This document shows, piece after piece, positions 8,903 through 19,439 of a DNA stretch of 41,378 nucleotides. Each line of letters starts with the position of its first letter. Position 1 is the first letter of the stretch. This stretch comes from Sulfurimonas sp. (lineage in GTDB: Bacteria; Campylobacterota; Campylobacteria; Campylobacterales; Sulfurimonadaceae): the NCBI GenBank assembly GCA_027019335.1, contig JALUWV010000078.1, forward strand, positions 1 to 41,378, in the 5' to 3' direction. The translations under genes were made by a program, and so were the position numbers. Under the pieces are notes generated by a model. That model did not search any database and was not told the DNA's origin. It was given only the letters and a program-made list of their open reading frames with translations.

Positions 8903-10015
8903 ATGTTACTTTTTACTCCTGGTCCAACTTCTGTTCCACAAAATGTTAGAAACGCAATGAGCGATGAAACTATGCACCATCGTACACCTGAATTTGAAGC
9001 TATATTTGAAAAAACACGTACCCATCTTTTCAAGCTTTTTAAAACGGATGAGGTTATTATGCTTGCTTCTTCTGGGACAGGTGCTATGGAAGCCGCTGTT
9101 ATCAATCTCTGCCACAATACGCTTCTAAGTATTAACTCTGGAAAGTTTGGCGAACGTTTTGGTAAAATAGCACGCGCTCATAGTCTCAATAGTATTGAGA
9201 TAAAAAATGAGTGGGATACACCTGCAACAGTAGAAGAGGTTGAATCTGCTCTAACACAAAACCCTAAAATTGATGCGATTGCAATTCAGATTAGTGAAAG
9301 TGCTGGTGGACTTCGCCATTCAGTTGAAGCTATTGCAGCCGCAGCTAAAAAAATCAATCCTGAGATAATGATTATTGCTGATGGTATCACAGCAGTAGGT
9401 GTTGAAGCGATTGATGTAACAAATATAGATGCACTGTTAGCGGGAAGCCAAAAGGCCCTTATGCTTCCTCCGGGGCTCTCTCTTTTAGGGCTTTCAAACG
9501 CAGCGATAGAGAAAACAGGAAGTGGTAAAGGGTATTATCTAAACCTTGCAAGCGAGATTAAAAAGCAAAAAGAAAACACCACAGCATACACAGCAGCCAC
9601 AACACTCATTATAGGACTTTTAGAAGTTTTAGAGACGATTGAAGCGGAGGGTGGGGTGGATGCACTTTATGCAAAAACTGCCCTACGAGCAGAGGCTGTG
9701 AGAGAGGCTTTAAAAGCTTTAGGACTGCATATATACCCTAAAAATCCAGCATTATCTATGACAACTATCGATGATGAAAATGCAAGTGAGATTAGAAAAC
9801 TTTTAAAAGAAGCTTATGGTGTCAATGTCGCAGGTGGGCAAGACCATCTCAAAGGTAAGATTTTCCGTATCAATCAAATGGGATTAATCCATGATTATGA
9901 AATGTCTTGGGTTGTCAATGCAGTAGAATTAGCACTCGATAAACTGGGTCGCCGTACTTATGATGGTACAGCCAACAAAATATTTAATGAAATTACTTTT
10001 CAAATCGGAAACTAG
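8903..10015 (+). CDS. class V aminotransferase (PLP-dependent)
   Basis: A fold-type I PLP enzyme of 370 residues, similar in outline to alanine/serine-glyoxylate aminotransferases and to proteins often labelled soluble hydrogenase 42-kDa subunit. Seen: N-terminal LLFTPGPTSVP, the cofactor loop SSGTGAMEAAV (57-66), the PLP-aspartate region IIADGITAVG (Asp160) and the Schiff-base lysine in GSQKALMLPPG (Lys184). The stop TAG lets the hisZ ATG start one base later, so the two are coupled. The position beside hisZ and purA suggests amino-acid metabolism (serine, glycine or alanine from a 2-oxo acid), but the substrate cannot be read from the sequence. Confidence 0.85.
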   Translation: MLLFTPGPTSVPQNVRNAMSDETMHHRTPEFEAIFEKTRTHLFKLFKTDEVIMLASSGTGAMEAAVINLCHNTLLSINSGKFGERFGKIARAHSLNSIEIKNEWDTPATVEEVESALTQNPKIDAIAIQISESAGGLRHSVEAIAAAAKKINPEIMIIADGITAVGVEAIDVTNIDALLAGSQKALMLPPGLSLLGLSNAAIEKTGSGKGYYLNLASEIKKQKENTTAYTAATTLIIGLLEVLETIEAEGGVDALYAKTALRAEAVREALKALGLHIYPKNPALSMTTIDDENASEIRKLLKEAYGVNVAGGQDHLKGKIFRINQMGLIHDYEMSWVVNAVELALDKLGRRTYDGTANKIFNEITFQIGN

Positions 10016-12126
<2,111 letters not shown>

Positions 12127-12142
12127 GATATAAGGTTTTTTC

Positions 12143-12577
12143 ATGAACACTCGTTTTAGTTCTCTTGTAAAAATTAAAAAGAGTGATATGCAAAAAAAAG
12201 AGCGTTCTCTTCAGAGTGCAAATGCTACTTTACAGACCGCATTAAAAGCACTCGAACTCTCTCAAAATGCTATCTATGACATACAATCACCAACAAAAGG
12301 TTTTATGTCTGGATTTTTACAAACACGAACACTTCTCGAATCAAGCCGACATCTCATCCAGCACAATCAAGAATGGACAGAATTTGCACAAAATCAAGTG
12401 AATATAGCCAAAGAAGAACTCAAAAAGTCTATGATTGAGTATGAAAAATTTAATTATCTTGAGCTAGAAGAGATAAAAAAAGTACTGAATGAAAAAAGAC
12501 TTGAAGAAGCAAAATCTTTAGATGAAGTCGCTCTTTTGACACATCAAAGAAAAAGTAAAAAAGCGAGTAGTAGATGA
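12143..12577 (+). CDS. FliJ-like coiled-coil protein
   Basis: A 144-residue, almost wholly helical protein. The N-terminus MNTRFSSLVKIKKSDMQKKE, followed by long heptad-rich helices, resembles FliJ, the soluble stalk-like factor of the flagellar export ATPase; the likeness is of pattern and not of a firm signature. The end (HQRKSKKASSR) is basic. It overlaps the next, MotE-like gene by four bases (ATGA), which supports a shared flagellar job. Alternative: a generic coiled-coil protein. Positioned between purA and carA as I recall for other Campylobacterota. Confidence 0.6.
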   Translation: MNTRFSSLVKIKKSDMQKKERSLQSANATLQTALKALELSQNAIYDIQSPTKGFMSGFLQTRTLLESSRHLIQHNQEWTEFAQNQVNIAKEELKKSMIEYEKFNYLELEEIKKVLNEKRLEEAKSLDEVALLTHQRKSKKASSR

Positions 12578-13083
12578 AAATAGTTTTTTTGATGTTGGTA
12601 CTGTATAACTCTTTATTTGCCATGCAAAAAAGTGACAAGCTTTTTGAGTGTACAGAGATTTTTCAAGAGAGAAAAAGTGAACTTCTCGTAGAACTTGAAC
12701 GCATAGATGAGCAAACACAGGCACTTGATGCTTTAAAAACAGCCACAGAATCATTACTCAAAGATAAAAAAGCAAAACTGAGTATCAAAGAAGAAGCTGT
12801 CGATAAAAAGCTCGCAGAAGTGGATGCGAGAAGTGCAAAAATAAAGAAAATGCTTGAAGAAAATAGACAAATTTTAAAAGACTTAAAAAATACAAAGATG
12901 AGTAAAATCGCACAAACATTTGCAAAAATGAAAGCAGGGGCTTCATCAAATATCCTTTCAGATATGAAAAAAGAGGATGCTGTTAGCATTTTACAAGCTT
13001 TGAAACCAAAAATTGTTGGACAGATTTTAAGTAAAATGGATGCGAAGAAAGCATCAGAACTTACGATACTTTTAGCAAAATAA
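12574..13083 (+). CDS. MotE-like periplasmic coiled-coil protein
   Basis: A 169-residue exported protein: a short signal peptide (MKIVFLMLVLYNSLFA, 1-16), a long charged coiled coil (about 30-110), and a C-terminal MgtE-N/FliG-like helical repeat (DMKKEDAVSILQALKP...ILSKMDAKKASELTILL, about 130-169). This layout is that of MotE, described as a chaperone of the periplasmic stator part MotC, and of similar motor proteins in Campylobacterota. The C. jejuni gene in the same position is, as I recall, annotated as a periplasmic protein. The start overlaps the FliJ-like gene. Function is inferred from layout. Confidence 0.65.
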   Translation: MKIVFLMLVLYNSLFAMQKSDKLFECTEIFQERKSELLVELERIDEQTQALDALKTATESLLKDKKAKLSIKEEAVDKKLAEVDARSAKIKKMLEENRQILKDLKNTKMSKIAQTFAKMKAGASSNILSDMKKEDAVSILQALKPKIVGQILSKMDAKKASELTILLAK

Positions 13084-13149
13084 TCAAACTTTTACCTTCT
13101 TTATAGTAAAATGTCCTAATTTAATAAAATTCAGACAAGGTCTATACCC

Positions 13150-13701
13150 ATGAAACTCTCTCATAAAAGTATCCCGCATATTGCTAACAAGATTGCGATA
13201 GAATTAAATAAAAGTGGTGTTGTCTCAATGACAAAAGGTCTTGAAGCTGTTATGGATGAGGCTGAAAAGATTTTGACAGCAAGTGTCACACAAGAGATGG
13301 CTCTTGAAGAAAAAGTCCATGAAATATGTGAAGCAAACGAAGAAGAGATAGAGTTTATGTTAGCAGATGAACGTCAACTCTTTTTTATGATTAAAAAGAA
13401 ACTCGCTCCAGAATTTAATGTCATTTTAAATTATGAAGAAAGATATTCTGATATTGCACATAAGATTTTAGATGAACTCTATGAAGAAGATTTAATCCAT
13501 TTTGATGTGACAGAAAATCGTATTAAAAATATTATTTACAATGCAATCACGGCATTTATGGCAGATAGTTCAGAGATAGAAGATGCAGTAATGGATAAAA
13601 TTCACTCGTATAAACGCAAGTTTATCCCAGGAACTGATGAATTTGAGATTTTATTTGAAAAATTATATCGTGAAGAACTGACAAAAAGAGGTATGGAGTA
13701 A
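13150..13701 (+). CDS. DUF507 family protein
   Basis: A 183-residue acidic, helical cytoplasmic protein of a family (DUF507) seen in Campylobacterota, Aquificae and Deltaproteobacteria, with no known function. It opens MKLSHKSIPHIANKIA and contains the internal acidic stretch EANEEEIEFMLADERQLFFMIKKKLA; the two halves look like repeats of one helical unit (the N-terminal KIAIELNKSGVV and the later KILDELYEEDLI are similar). No signal peptide or membrane segment. It precedes carA by three bases and probably shares its mRNA. A TATAGT element at 13102-13107 could be its -10 box. Confidence 0.85.
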   Translation: MKLSHKSIPHIANKIAIELNKSGVVSMTKGLEAVMDEAEKILTASVTQEMALEEKVHEICEANEEEIEFMLADERQLFFMIKKKLAPEFNVILNYEERYSDIAHKILDELYEEDLIHFDVTENRIKNIIYNAITAFMADSSEIEDAVMDKIHSYKRKFIPGTDEFEILFEKLYREELTKRGME

Positions 13702-13704
13702 AAT

Positions 13705-14859
13705 ATGAACACACAAAAAGAAAAAGTTTATATCTATTTGGAAAATGGTACTTATTTGGTAGCAAATAGTTTTGGAGCCAAAGGGACAAGTGTTGGCGAG
13801 ATAGTATTTAACACTTCAATGAGTGGTTATCAAGAGATTATGTCTGATCCTTCTTATGCTGGACAATTTGTAACATTTACGATGCCTGAAATTGGAAATG
13901 TTGGTGTCAATAAACAAGATATGGAAAGCTTAAAAGCACATGCAAAAGGGATGATTGTTAGAAACTATCAAGAACGCTACTCAAATTTTAGAGCAGAAGG
14001 CTCACTCGCAGACTTTTTAGGTGAAAACAATATCTTAGGTATTTGTGATATTGATACACGTTACCTTACAAAAATGCTTCGTAGTGAAGGTGCTATGATG
14101 ATGATAGCCTCAACAGAGATTAGTGATAAAGAAGCATTAAAAGAAGCTTTAGAAAAAGCACCTCGCATCGAAGATATTAATTACATAGAAGAAGTGAGTA
14201 CGAAAGAGGCATATATTCATACAAGTGCGACATTCGATGATACACTTTTTGAGTACAAAAATGCATCAGAAGTTGAAGCAAAAATCGCTGTGGTAGACTT
14301 TGGTGTAAAACGCAATATCTTAAACGAAATAGTGAATGCTGGCATAGCAGCTGAAGTGATTCCTAGTGATTTTATCGCAGAAGATTTGATAGAAAAATAC
14401 AGTGCAGGTCTTATTGATGGTGTCTTTTTATCTAATGGTCCAGGAGATCCTCTTGTACTGAAAAAAGAGCAAGCACAGATTAAAAAACTAATCGCTGCCA
14501 AAATTCCTATGTTTGGTATCTGCTTAGGGCATCAGCTCCTTTCTATTTCTCATGGTTATGATACTTATAAACTCAAATTTGGTCATCATGGTGGGAATCA
14601 TCCTGTCAAAAATGAAGTGACAGGTCTGGTAGAAATTACCGCACAAAACCATAACTATAATGTTCCAGATAACATAATAGAAATCGCAGAAGTTACCCAT
14701 AGTAACCTTTTTGACAATACCATTGAAGGTTTAAAATACAAAGATGAGCCAATCTTTTCTGTGCAACATCATCCAGAAGCAAGTCCTGGACCAAAAGAGA
14801 GTGCTTATATCTTTGAAACTTTTAAAAATTTAGTGAAAGAACAGAGAAAATCACTTTAG
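13705..14859 (+). CDS. carA: carbamoyl-phosphate synthase small subunit
   Basis: The glutaminase subunit that feeds ammonia to CarB for arginine and pyrimidine synthesis. The 384 residues have the N-terminal CarA domain (YLENGTYLVANSFGAKGTSVGEIVFNTSMSGYQE) and a class I glutamine amidotransferase domain with the nucleophile Cys273 in GICLGHQLL and the His-Glu pair in QHHPEASPGP. carB is not in the window. The start ATG lies three bases after DUF507, with the ribosome site in the end of that gene. After the TAG the same reading frame stays open for 22 more codons (see the next entry). Confidence 0.97.
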   Translation: MNTQKEKVYIYLENGTYLVANSFGAKGTSVGEIVFNTSMSGYQEIMSDPSYAGQFVTFTMPEIGNVGVNKQDMESLKAHAKGMIVRNYQERYSNFRAEGSLADFLGENNILGICDIDTRYLTKMLRSEGAMMMIASTEISDKEALKEALEKAPRIEDINYIEEVSTKEAYIHTSATFDDTLFEYKNASEVEAKIAVVDFGVKRNILNEIVNAGIAAEVIPSDFIAEDLIEKYSAGLIDGVFLSNGPGDPLVLKKEQAQIKKLIAAKIPMFGICLGHQLLSISHGYDTYKLKFGHHGGNHPVKNEVTGLVEITAQNHNYNVPDNIIEIAEVTHSNLFDNTIEGLKYKDEPIFSVQHHPEASPGPKESAYIFETFKNLVKEQRKSL

Positions 14860-14928
14860 CTTACTTATCTCAAAAAAGAGAACAAAGAGTTACTAAATGC
14901 TATGGAAAGAGCTAATAATAAAAATTAA
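14860..14928 (+). pseudogene. possible gene-end remnant in frame with carA
   Basis: Right after the carA TAG, in the same frame, 22 sense codons read LTYLKKENKELLNAMERANN plus KN and then TAA. The composition is that of a charged amphipathic helix, unlike random A/T-rich spacer. It has no start codon at its beginning; an internal ATG is preceded by no ribosome site. It could be the tail of a decayed gene, an occasional read-through extension of CarA, or chance. Confidence 0.25.
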
Positions 14929-15018
14929 GTTCGCTTATCTCGTTATTTAAGGTTTACCAAATAGAATTATAGATACAATTTATAAGCTAAAAATTTAGTT
15001 TAAGTTAGAGTTTATATT

Positions 15019-15024
15019 TATACT
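15019..15024 (+). promoter_or_regulatory. candidate -10 box of the cbb3 operon
   Basis: TATACT in an A/T-rich run, 33 bases ahead of ccoN, whose ribosome site is GAGGAG at 15046-15051. No good -35 and no recognisable FNR-type site. The 14929-15056 gap otherwise holds only A/T-rich sequence and a second copy of the short motif CTTATCTC (also at 14864-14871). Confidence 0.3.
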
Positions 15025-15056
15025 AAGTTTTTATGAATCTTATTTGAGGAGTCTAT

Positions 15057-16547
15057 ATGGAAAATCGTTTTAAAGACCGTCCATTAGAGTATGACTATTC
15101 AGTTACAAAACTGTTTATGTGGGCCACAATAGTATTAGGTATTGTGGGTATGCTGGTCGGTGTCATTATTGCTTGGGAATTAGCATTTCCTGCCGTAAAT
15201 ACAATGTTTGGGAGTGCGATAGCTGAGTATACTAACTTTAGCCGCTTGCGACCTTTACATACAAATGCTGTTGCCTATGGGTTTACACTAAGTGGAGTTT
15301 GGGCTTCATGGTACTATATAGGACAACGTGTTCTTAAAGTGTCTATGGCAGAATCTAAATTCTTAATGTTTATAGGAAAAGCACACTTTTACATCTATGC
15401 TGTAGCTGTAGTTGGTGTTGTTGTATCACTATTATTAGGATATACAACTTCTAAAGAGTATGCTGAACTTGAATGGCCAATGGATATTGGTATCGTTGTT
15501 ATTTGGGTACTTTGGGGTATTAGCATTGCAGGTTTAATTGGTATTAGACGTGAAAAGGCTATTTATATTTCTATTTGGTATTTCATCGCAACATTCTTAG
15601 CTATTGCAATGTTATACATATTTAATGATATGGAAATTCCTACATACTTCGCATCTGGTGGTATTGGAAATTGGTTCCACTCAGTATCTATGTATTCAGG
15701 GTCTAATGATGCTATGGTTCAATGGTGGTTTGGTCACAATGCTGTTGCATTTGTATTTACTACACCAATTATTGCACTTATTTACTACTTTTTACCAAAA
15801 GAGTCTGGACAAGCGGTTTATTCATATAAATTGTCTTTACTTTCATTTTGGGGTTTAATGTTTGTATACCTTTGGGCTGGTGGACACCATGTTCTTTACT
15901 CTACTGTTCCTGACTGGGTTCAAACAATGGGTTCTGTTTTCTCAATCGTTCTTATCTTACCATCTTGGGGTTCTGCGATTAATATGCTTCTTACAATGAA
16001 AGGTGAGTGGCAACAAGTAGCTTCATCTCCATTGATTAAGTTTATGGTTCTTGGTTCAACATTCTATATGTTCTCAACACTAGAAGGTCCTGTTCAAGCT
16101 ATCAAATCTGTAAATGCTATTGCACACTTTACTGACTGGATTGTTGGTCACGTTCATGATGGTGTACTTGGTTGGGTTGCATTTATGATTATCGCAGCAC
16201 TTTACCATATGGCTCCGCGTGTATTTAAACGTGAGATTTACTCTAAATCTCTTATGAGTACACAATTTTGGATTCAAACATTAGGTATCGTTCTTTACTT
16301 TACTTCTATGTGGATTGCAGGAATTACACAAGGTATGATGTGGCGTGCGCATGATGAGTTTGGTAACTTAGCTTACTCATTTATTGATACTGTTACAGTA
16401 TTACATCCTTATTATACACTTCGTGCTATTGGTGGTACTTTATACCTAATCGGATTTATTATGTTTGCTTATAACATCTTTAAAACTATGTCTGCTCGTC
16501 CTGTTGAAGAAGATGAGTTAGTTAATGCATCGCCTATGGGCGCTTAA
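15057..16547 (+). CDS. ccoN: cytochrome c oxidase cbb3-type subunit I
   Basis: The catalytic, proton-pumping subunit of the high-affinity terminal oxidase, in the inner membrane. The 496 residues form about twelve membrane helices. Haem and copper histidines are visible: His68 (RLRPLHTNAVAYG), His227 (WWFGHNAVAF, the CuB helix with the cbb3-type order), the pair His277-His278 (AGGHHVLYS), and later histidines in WIVGHVHDGVLGW. As expected for cbb3, the subunit is shorter than aa3-type CoxA. It is the first gene of ccoNOQP, with a strong GAGGAG ribosome site. It indicates microaerobic respiration. Confidence 0.98.
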   Translation: MENRFKDRPLEYDYSVTKLFMWATIVLGIVGMLVGVIIAWELAFPAVNTMFGSAIAEYTNFSRLRPLHTNAVAYGFTLSGVWASWYYIGQRVLKVSMAESKFLMFIGKAHFYIYAVAVVGVVVSLLLGYTTSKEYAELEWPMDIGIVVIWVLWGISIAGLIGIRREKAIYISIWYFIATFLAIAMLYIFNDMEIPTYFASGGIGNWFHSVSMYSGSNDAMVQWWFGHNAVAFVFTTPIIALIYYFLPKESGQAVYSYKLSLLSFWGLMFVYLWAGGHHVLYSTVPDWVQTMGSVFSIVLILPSWGSAINMLLTMKGEWQQVASSPLIKFMVLGSTFYMFSTLEGPVQAIKSVNAIAHFTDWIVGHVHDGVLGWVAFMIIAALYHMAPRVFKREIYSKSLMSTQFWIQTLGIVLYFTSMWIAGITQGMMWRAHDEFGNLAYSFIDTVTVLHPYYTLRAIGGTLYLIGFIMFAYNIFKTMSARPVEEDELVNASPMGA

Positions 16548-16562
16548 GAGAAGGGGGTTATT

Positions 16563-17255
16563 ATGTTTCATTGGTTAGAAAAACATCCGTTCTTCTTTTC
16601 TGTACTTGTATTCGCTGTTGTTGCTTTCGCCGGACTTATAGAAATTGTGCCATCATTTGCACAACAGTCTCGTCCTGTAATCGGAACTAAACCATATACT
16701 ACACTCCAGCTTACTGGTCGTCAAGTATATATTAAGAATGGTTGTAATACTTGTCATTCACAACTTATTCGTCCATTCAAATCAGAAACTGACCGTTATG
16801 GTCACTATTCTGTAAGTGGTGAGTATGCATATGACAGACCATTCCTTTGGGGTTCTAAAAGAACAGGTCCAGATTTAATGCGTGTTGGAAACTATAGAAC
16901 GACTGACTGGCATGAAAATCACATGAAAGATCCAGCTTCAGTTGTTCCTGGTTCACTCATGCCTAAATATACTTGGCTTTATAAAAACGTAGCTGATGTT
17001 GATACTGCATATGCAGAACAATTAACAGTACAACGCTTTTTTGATGTACCTTATAATAAACCACTTCCTATGAAAGATGGTTCAAAAGAAACTGTAAAAC
17101 TTGCGGCTACTTTAGCAGGTGCAAGAGCAGAAGCTTTAGCAGATGCAAAACTAATTACAGCTAATATGAAAGATCAAGATGTTAAAGATATGGTTAAAGA
17201 AGGAAAGATTCCAGAAATCGTTGCTTTAATAGCATATTTGAACAGTCTTAAATAA
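16563..17255 (+). CDS. ccoO: cytochrome c oxidase cbb3-type subunit II (monohaem)
   Basis: A 230-residue membrane-anchored cytochrome c: one N-terminal membrane helix (about 9-30), then the periplasmic domain with one haem site CNTCH (61-65) and the axial methionine region PGSLMPKYTWL. It passes electrons from CcoP to CcoN. The segment about 160-210 (ETVKLAATLAGARAEALADA onward) is an alanine-rich helical insertion before the last YLNSLK. ATG with GGGG-type ribosome site, 15 bases after ccoN. Confidence 0.97.
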   Translation: MFHWLEKHPFFFSVLVFAVVAFAGLIEIVPSFAQQSRPVIGTKPYTTLQLTGRQVYIKNGCNTCHSQLIRPFKSETDRYGHYSVSGEYAYDRPFLWGSKRTGPDLMRVGNYRTTDWHENHMKDPASVVPGSLMPKYTWLYKNVADVDTAYAEQLTVQRFFDVPYNKPLPMKDGSKETVKLAATLAGARAEALADAKLITANMKDQDVKDMVKEGKIPEIVALIAYLNSLK

Positions 17256-17267
17256 AAGGGAATCATA

Positions 17268-17462
17268 GTGAATATCGCTGAATTACAGACTTATGGTTAT
17301 GTCGCTGCAATGGGTATTTTGGTAGTTGTATCTTATGGATATATCTACCATCTATACACGAAAAGAAAAGATGCTGACGGACGTGATTATGAAGAGTATG
17401 GTGATCTAGCTTTAAAAGATGACATTACTGATACACCAATATCAGCAATGTCTAAAAAATAG
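17268..17462 (+). CDS. ccoQ: cbb3-type cytochrome c oxidase subunit CcoQ
   Basis: A 64-residue small subunit with one membrane helix (about 9-28, YGYVAAMGILVVVSYGYIYHLY) and a charged cytoplasmic tail (KRKDADGRDYEEYGDLALKDD). CcoQ stabilises the oxidase complex in other bacteria. The start is GTG at 17268 with AGGGAA upstream; no ATG is available in frame before the membrane helix. Confidence 0.9.
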   Translation: MNIAELQTYGYVAAMGILVVVSYGYIYHLYTKRKDADGRDYEEYGDLALKDDITDTPISAMSKK

Positions 17463-17471
17463 GAGAGATAT

Positions 17472-18398
17472 ATGAATAAGATTTATCTTTGGGGTGTAAT
17501 TATTACGGCAGTAATGCTCGGTTTTACTTACATGTCAGTTCTTGGATCAAAAGGTGGTCTAAACGGTGATATAATAAATATCTTAACCGTTGCAGCGGCA
17601 GCCGCACTTGTTATAATTACAATTTTTGTTGTTATTAAGTATGTTCGTCAAATGCAAGTAGATACTGCAACTGGTGAATTAGCAGAAGAAAGCTGGGATG
17701 GCATTGGTGAGTATAAAAACAATGTTCCTTTTGGTTGGGCTATTATATTTTTAGGAACAATGGTTTGGGCAACATGGTACTTCGTTATCGGTTATCCAGT
17801 AAATGCTTTTTCTCAGATTGGTCAATACAATGAAGAAGTTGCAGTACAAAATAAAAAATTTGAAGCAAAATATGCATCAATTACAGGTGATAGACTTGTT
17901 GAGATGGGTGAATCAGTATTTTTAGCTGAGTGTGCTGTATGTCATGGTATTTCTGCTGATGGTAATGATGGTGCAGCAGCAAACTTAAACCAAAGACTTG
18001 AAGTTAAAACTGTAAAACATGTCATAGAACATGGTTCAAAAAACAATTTACTCTATGCTGGAAGTGAAATGCCAGATAGAAATGGATTGATGAATGCAAA
18101 CAAAAACTATGCACCTATTACTGATGCAGAGATTGATACTGTTGCTTCTTATGTGGCAAATGGAATGACTGGACCAGGTGCAGATGTATTTGCTGGTGTT
18201 TGTTCTTCATGTCACGGAACAGATGGTAAAGGTATTGATGGTGTTGCACCAAATATTGCAGAATTTACACCTGCTTTTGTTGTTAATATTTTAAATCATG
18301 GTAAAAAAGGTGTAATTGGTACTATGCCTAAGCTTGATAAACTTAACAAAAAACAAAAAGAAGCAGTTGGTGCATATGTTACCAGCTTAAGCAAATAA
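17472..18398 (+). CDS. ccoP: cytochrome c oxidase cbb3-type subunit III (dihaem)
   Basis: A 308-residue dihaem cytochrome that takes electrons from soluble cytochromes. It has two N-terminal membrane helices (about 5-22 and 33-57), then a conserved segment ESWDGIGEYKNNVPFGWAII and another helix ending at FVIGYPVNAF, followed by two cytochrome c domains with haem sites CAVCH (154-158) and CSSCH (244-248). Distal methionines are visible in GSEMPDRNG and GTMPKLDKL. Last of the four structural genes. Confidence 0.97.
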   Translation: MNKIYLWGVIITAVMLGFTYMSVLGSKGGLNGDIINILTVAAAAALVIITIFVVIKYVRQMQVDTATGELAEESWDGIGEYKNNVPFGWAIIFLGTMVWATWYFVIGYPVNAFSQIGQYNEEVAVQNKKFEAKYASITGDRLVEMGESVFLAECAVCHGISADGNDGAAANLNQRLEVKTVKHVIEHGSKNNLLYAGSEMPDRNGLMNANKNYAPITDAEIDTVASYVANGMTGPGADVFAGVCSSCHGTDGKGIDGVAPNIAEFTPAFVVNILNHGKKGVIGTMPKLDKLNKKQKEAVGAYVTSLSK

Positions 18399-18408
18399 GG
18401 AGCGAAGT

Positions 18409-18618
18409 ATGAACGAAAATAGAAATGTATTTGCTGTTGACGGAGCTGGGGGATTTATTGTTGCTGTAGTTATTTTGTTAAGTGCCGTAGCATTTTTGAC
18501 ATATAAAGCTATAGTAGTGCAAACTGCAAATTCGGCTAATTTTTATAAAATTCAAGATGAAACATCTATTCAAAGAATTAGTACCGACAATGCAAAACAC
18601 ATTGTTGATGTGAAGTAA
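18409..18618 (+). CDS. DUF4006 family small membrane protein
   Basis: A 69-residue protein with one membrane helix (about 14-36, AGGFIVAVVILLSAVAFLTYKA) and a short polar C-terminal domain. It matches what I know of DUF4006, a small family found after ccoP in Campylobacterota. Ten bases after ccoP, with AAGGAG. Probably an accessory or assembly part of the oxidase; there is no direct functional evidence. Confidence 0.85.
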   Translation: MNENRNVFAVDGAGGFIVAVVILLSAVAFLTYKAIVVQTANSANFYKIQDETSIQRISTDNAKHIVDVK

Positions 18619-18628
18619 GGAATATAAA

Positions 18629-18721
18629 ATGGAAAAAATTATTACAGTAGGTCTTGTACTTCTGGCGGTATTTACTCTTTATGTTGCAGTCACTCCTTCG
18701 ATGCACTTAATCGTAGTATAG
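18629..18721 (+). CDS. 30-residue single-helix membrane peptide in the cbb3 operon
   Basis: A short frame from ATG 18629 to TAG 18721 encodes MEKIITVGLVLLAVFTLYVA followed by VTPSMHLIVV. It has a proper ribosome site (TAAGGAAT at 18616-18623), sits ten bases after the DUF4006 stop and ten bases before the next start, and is nearly all hydrophobic, so it looks like a true gene too short for usual gene callers. Very small single-helix subunits are known in respiratory oxidases (CcoM of Pseudomonas cbb3, CydX of cytochrome bd). By position this could be such a subunit; that is inference. Confidence 0.7.
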   Translation: MEKIITVGLVLLAVFTLYVAVTPSMHLIVV

Positions 18722-18731
18722 GGAAGTTTCA

Positions 18732-19439
18732 TTGAAATTTTCACGAGGGCTTGCGGCCCTCATCTTCATCATATCGTTTCAATCACAATTAATGGCGAAA
18801 TATTTATATAAAGATGATATTATTCATAATCCTCGTTTTGCAAAAGAGGTAGAGGTATTAGGAAGTGAACTGTTTGCAAAGACAGGTATTTCTCTAAAAC
18901 TTATAATGCTTAGAGAATTGCCAAATAAGAGTTCAATTACAGATTATGAAAATAAGATTTTAAAAAACTTTCATGAACCAACAATCTTGATGACCTTTGT
19001 AGAGTTAAACTCAAAAGTAGATATCATGGCAAATGATAAATCTTTATATAAATATTTTAACAAAAAACAAGTCTTAAGTCCTGTTGCATCAACGGCACAA
19101 GCTGTGGCTATGGCAATTATATTTGCTCGTAGCTGGGATGATTTTAAGCAGATGAGTGGTGACTCAGGGGGAACTATCTTACCTCTTTTAGGTAATAAAG
19201 CAAAGAAAGGTGAACTCTTAGGAAAATACTCTGGAGCAATGTTCAATGGCTATTATGATGTTGCATCACAGATTGCAGATGCAAAGGGTTTAGAGCTAGA
19301 GCATGCCTCATCAAATGCTAATCAAGATATGATATTTGGATTTAAGATACTTTTTTATGGTTTCTTACTTTATGCCTTGTATCTATATATAAAAAATAAA
19401 AAAGAGATGAAAAGGAGATTGAATGAAAATAAGTCCTAA
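18732..19439 (+). CDS. exported, membrane-anchored protein of unknown function (cbb3 operon)
   Basis: 235 residues: a signal peptide (about 1-22, GLAALIFIISFQSQLMA), a periplasmic domain, and a C-terminal membrane helix (about 205-225, FGFKILFYGFLLYALYLYI) with a basic tail KNKKEMKRRLNENK. The folded part (FAKEVEVLGSELFAKTGISLKLIMLRELPNKSS... EPTILMTFVELNSKVDIM) has the outline of a TPM-type domain, as in exported proteins linked with photosystem repair, but I am not certain of that match. The start is TTG at 18732 with GGGAAG upstream. It overlaps the FixH-like gene by 17 bases. Probably oxidase assembly. Confidence 0.7.
   Translation: MKFSRGLAALIFIISFQSQLMAKYLYKDDIIHNPRFAKEVEVLGSELFAKTGISLKLIMLRELPNKSSITDYENKILKNFHEPTILMTFVELNSKVDIMANDKSLYKYFNKKQVLSPVASTAQAVAMAIIFARSWDDFKQMSGDSGGTILPLLGNKAKKGELLGKYSGAMFNGYYDVASQIADAKGLELEHASSNANQDMIFGFKILFYGFLLYALYLYIKNKKEMKRRLNENKS

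Noticed and set aside
14864..14942. Short repeat CTTATCTC as part of a repeat array
   Set aside because: Only two 8-base copies with unequal flanks; expected by chance in A/T-rich DNA. No CRISPR-like spacing anywhere in the window.
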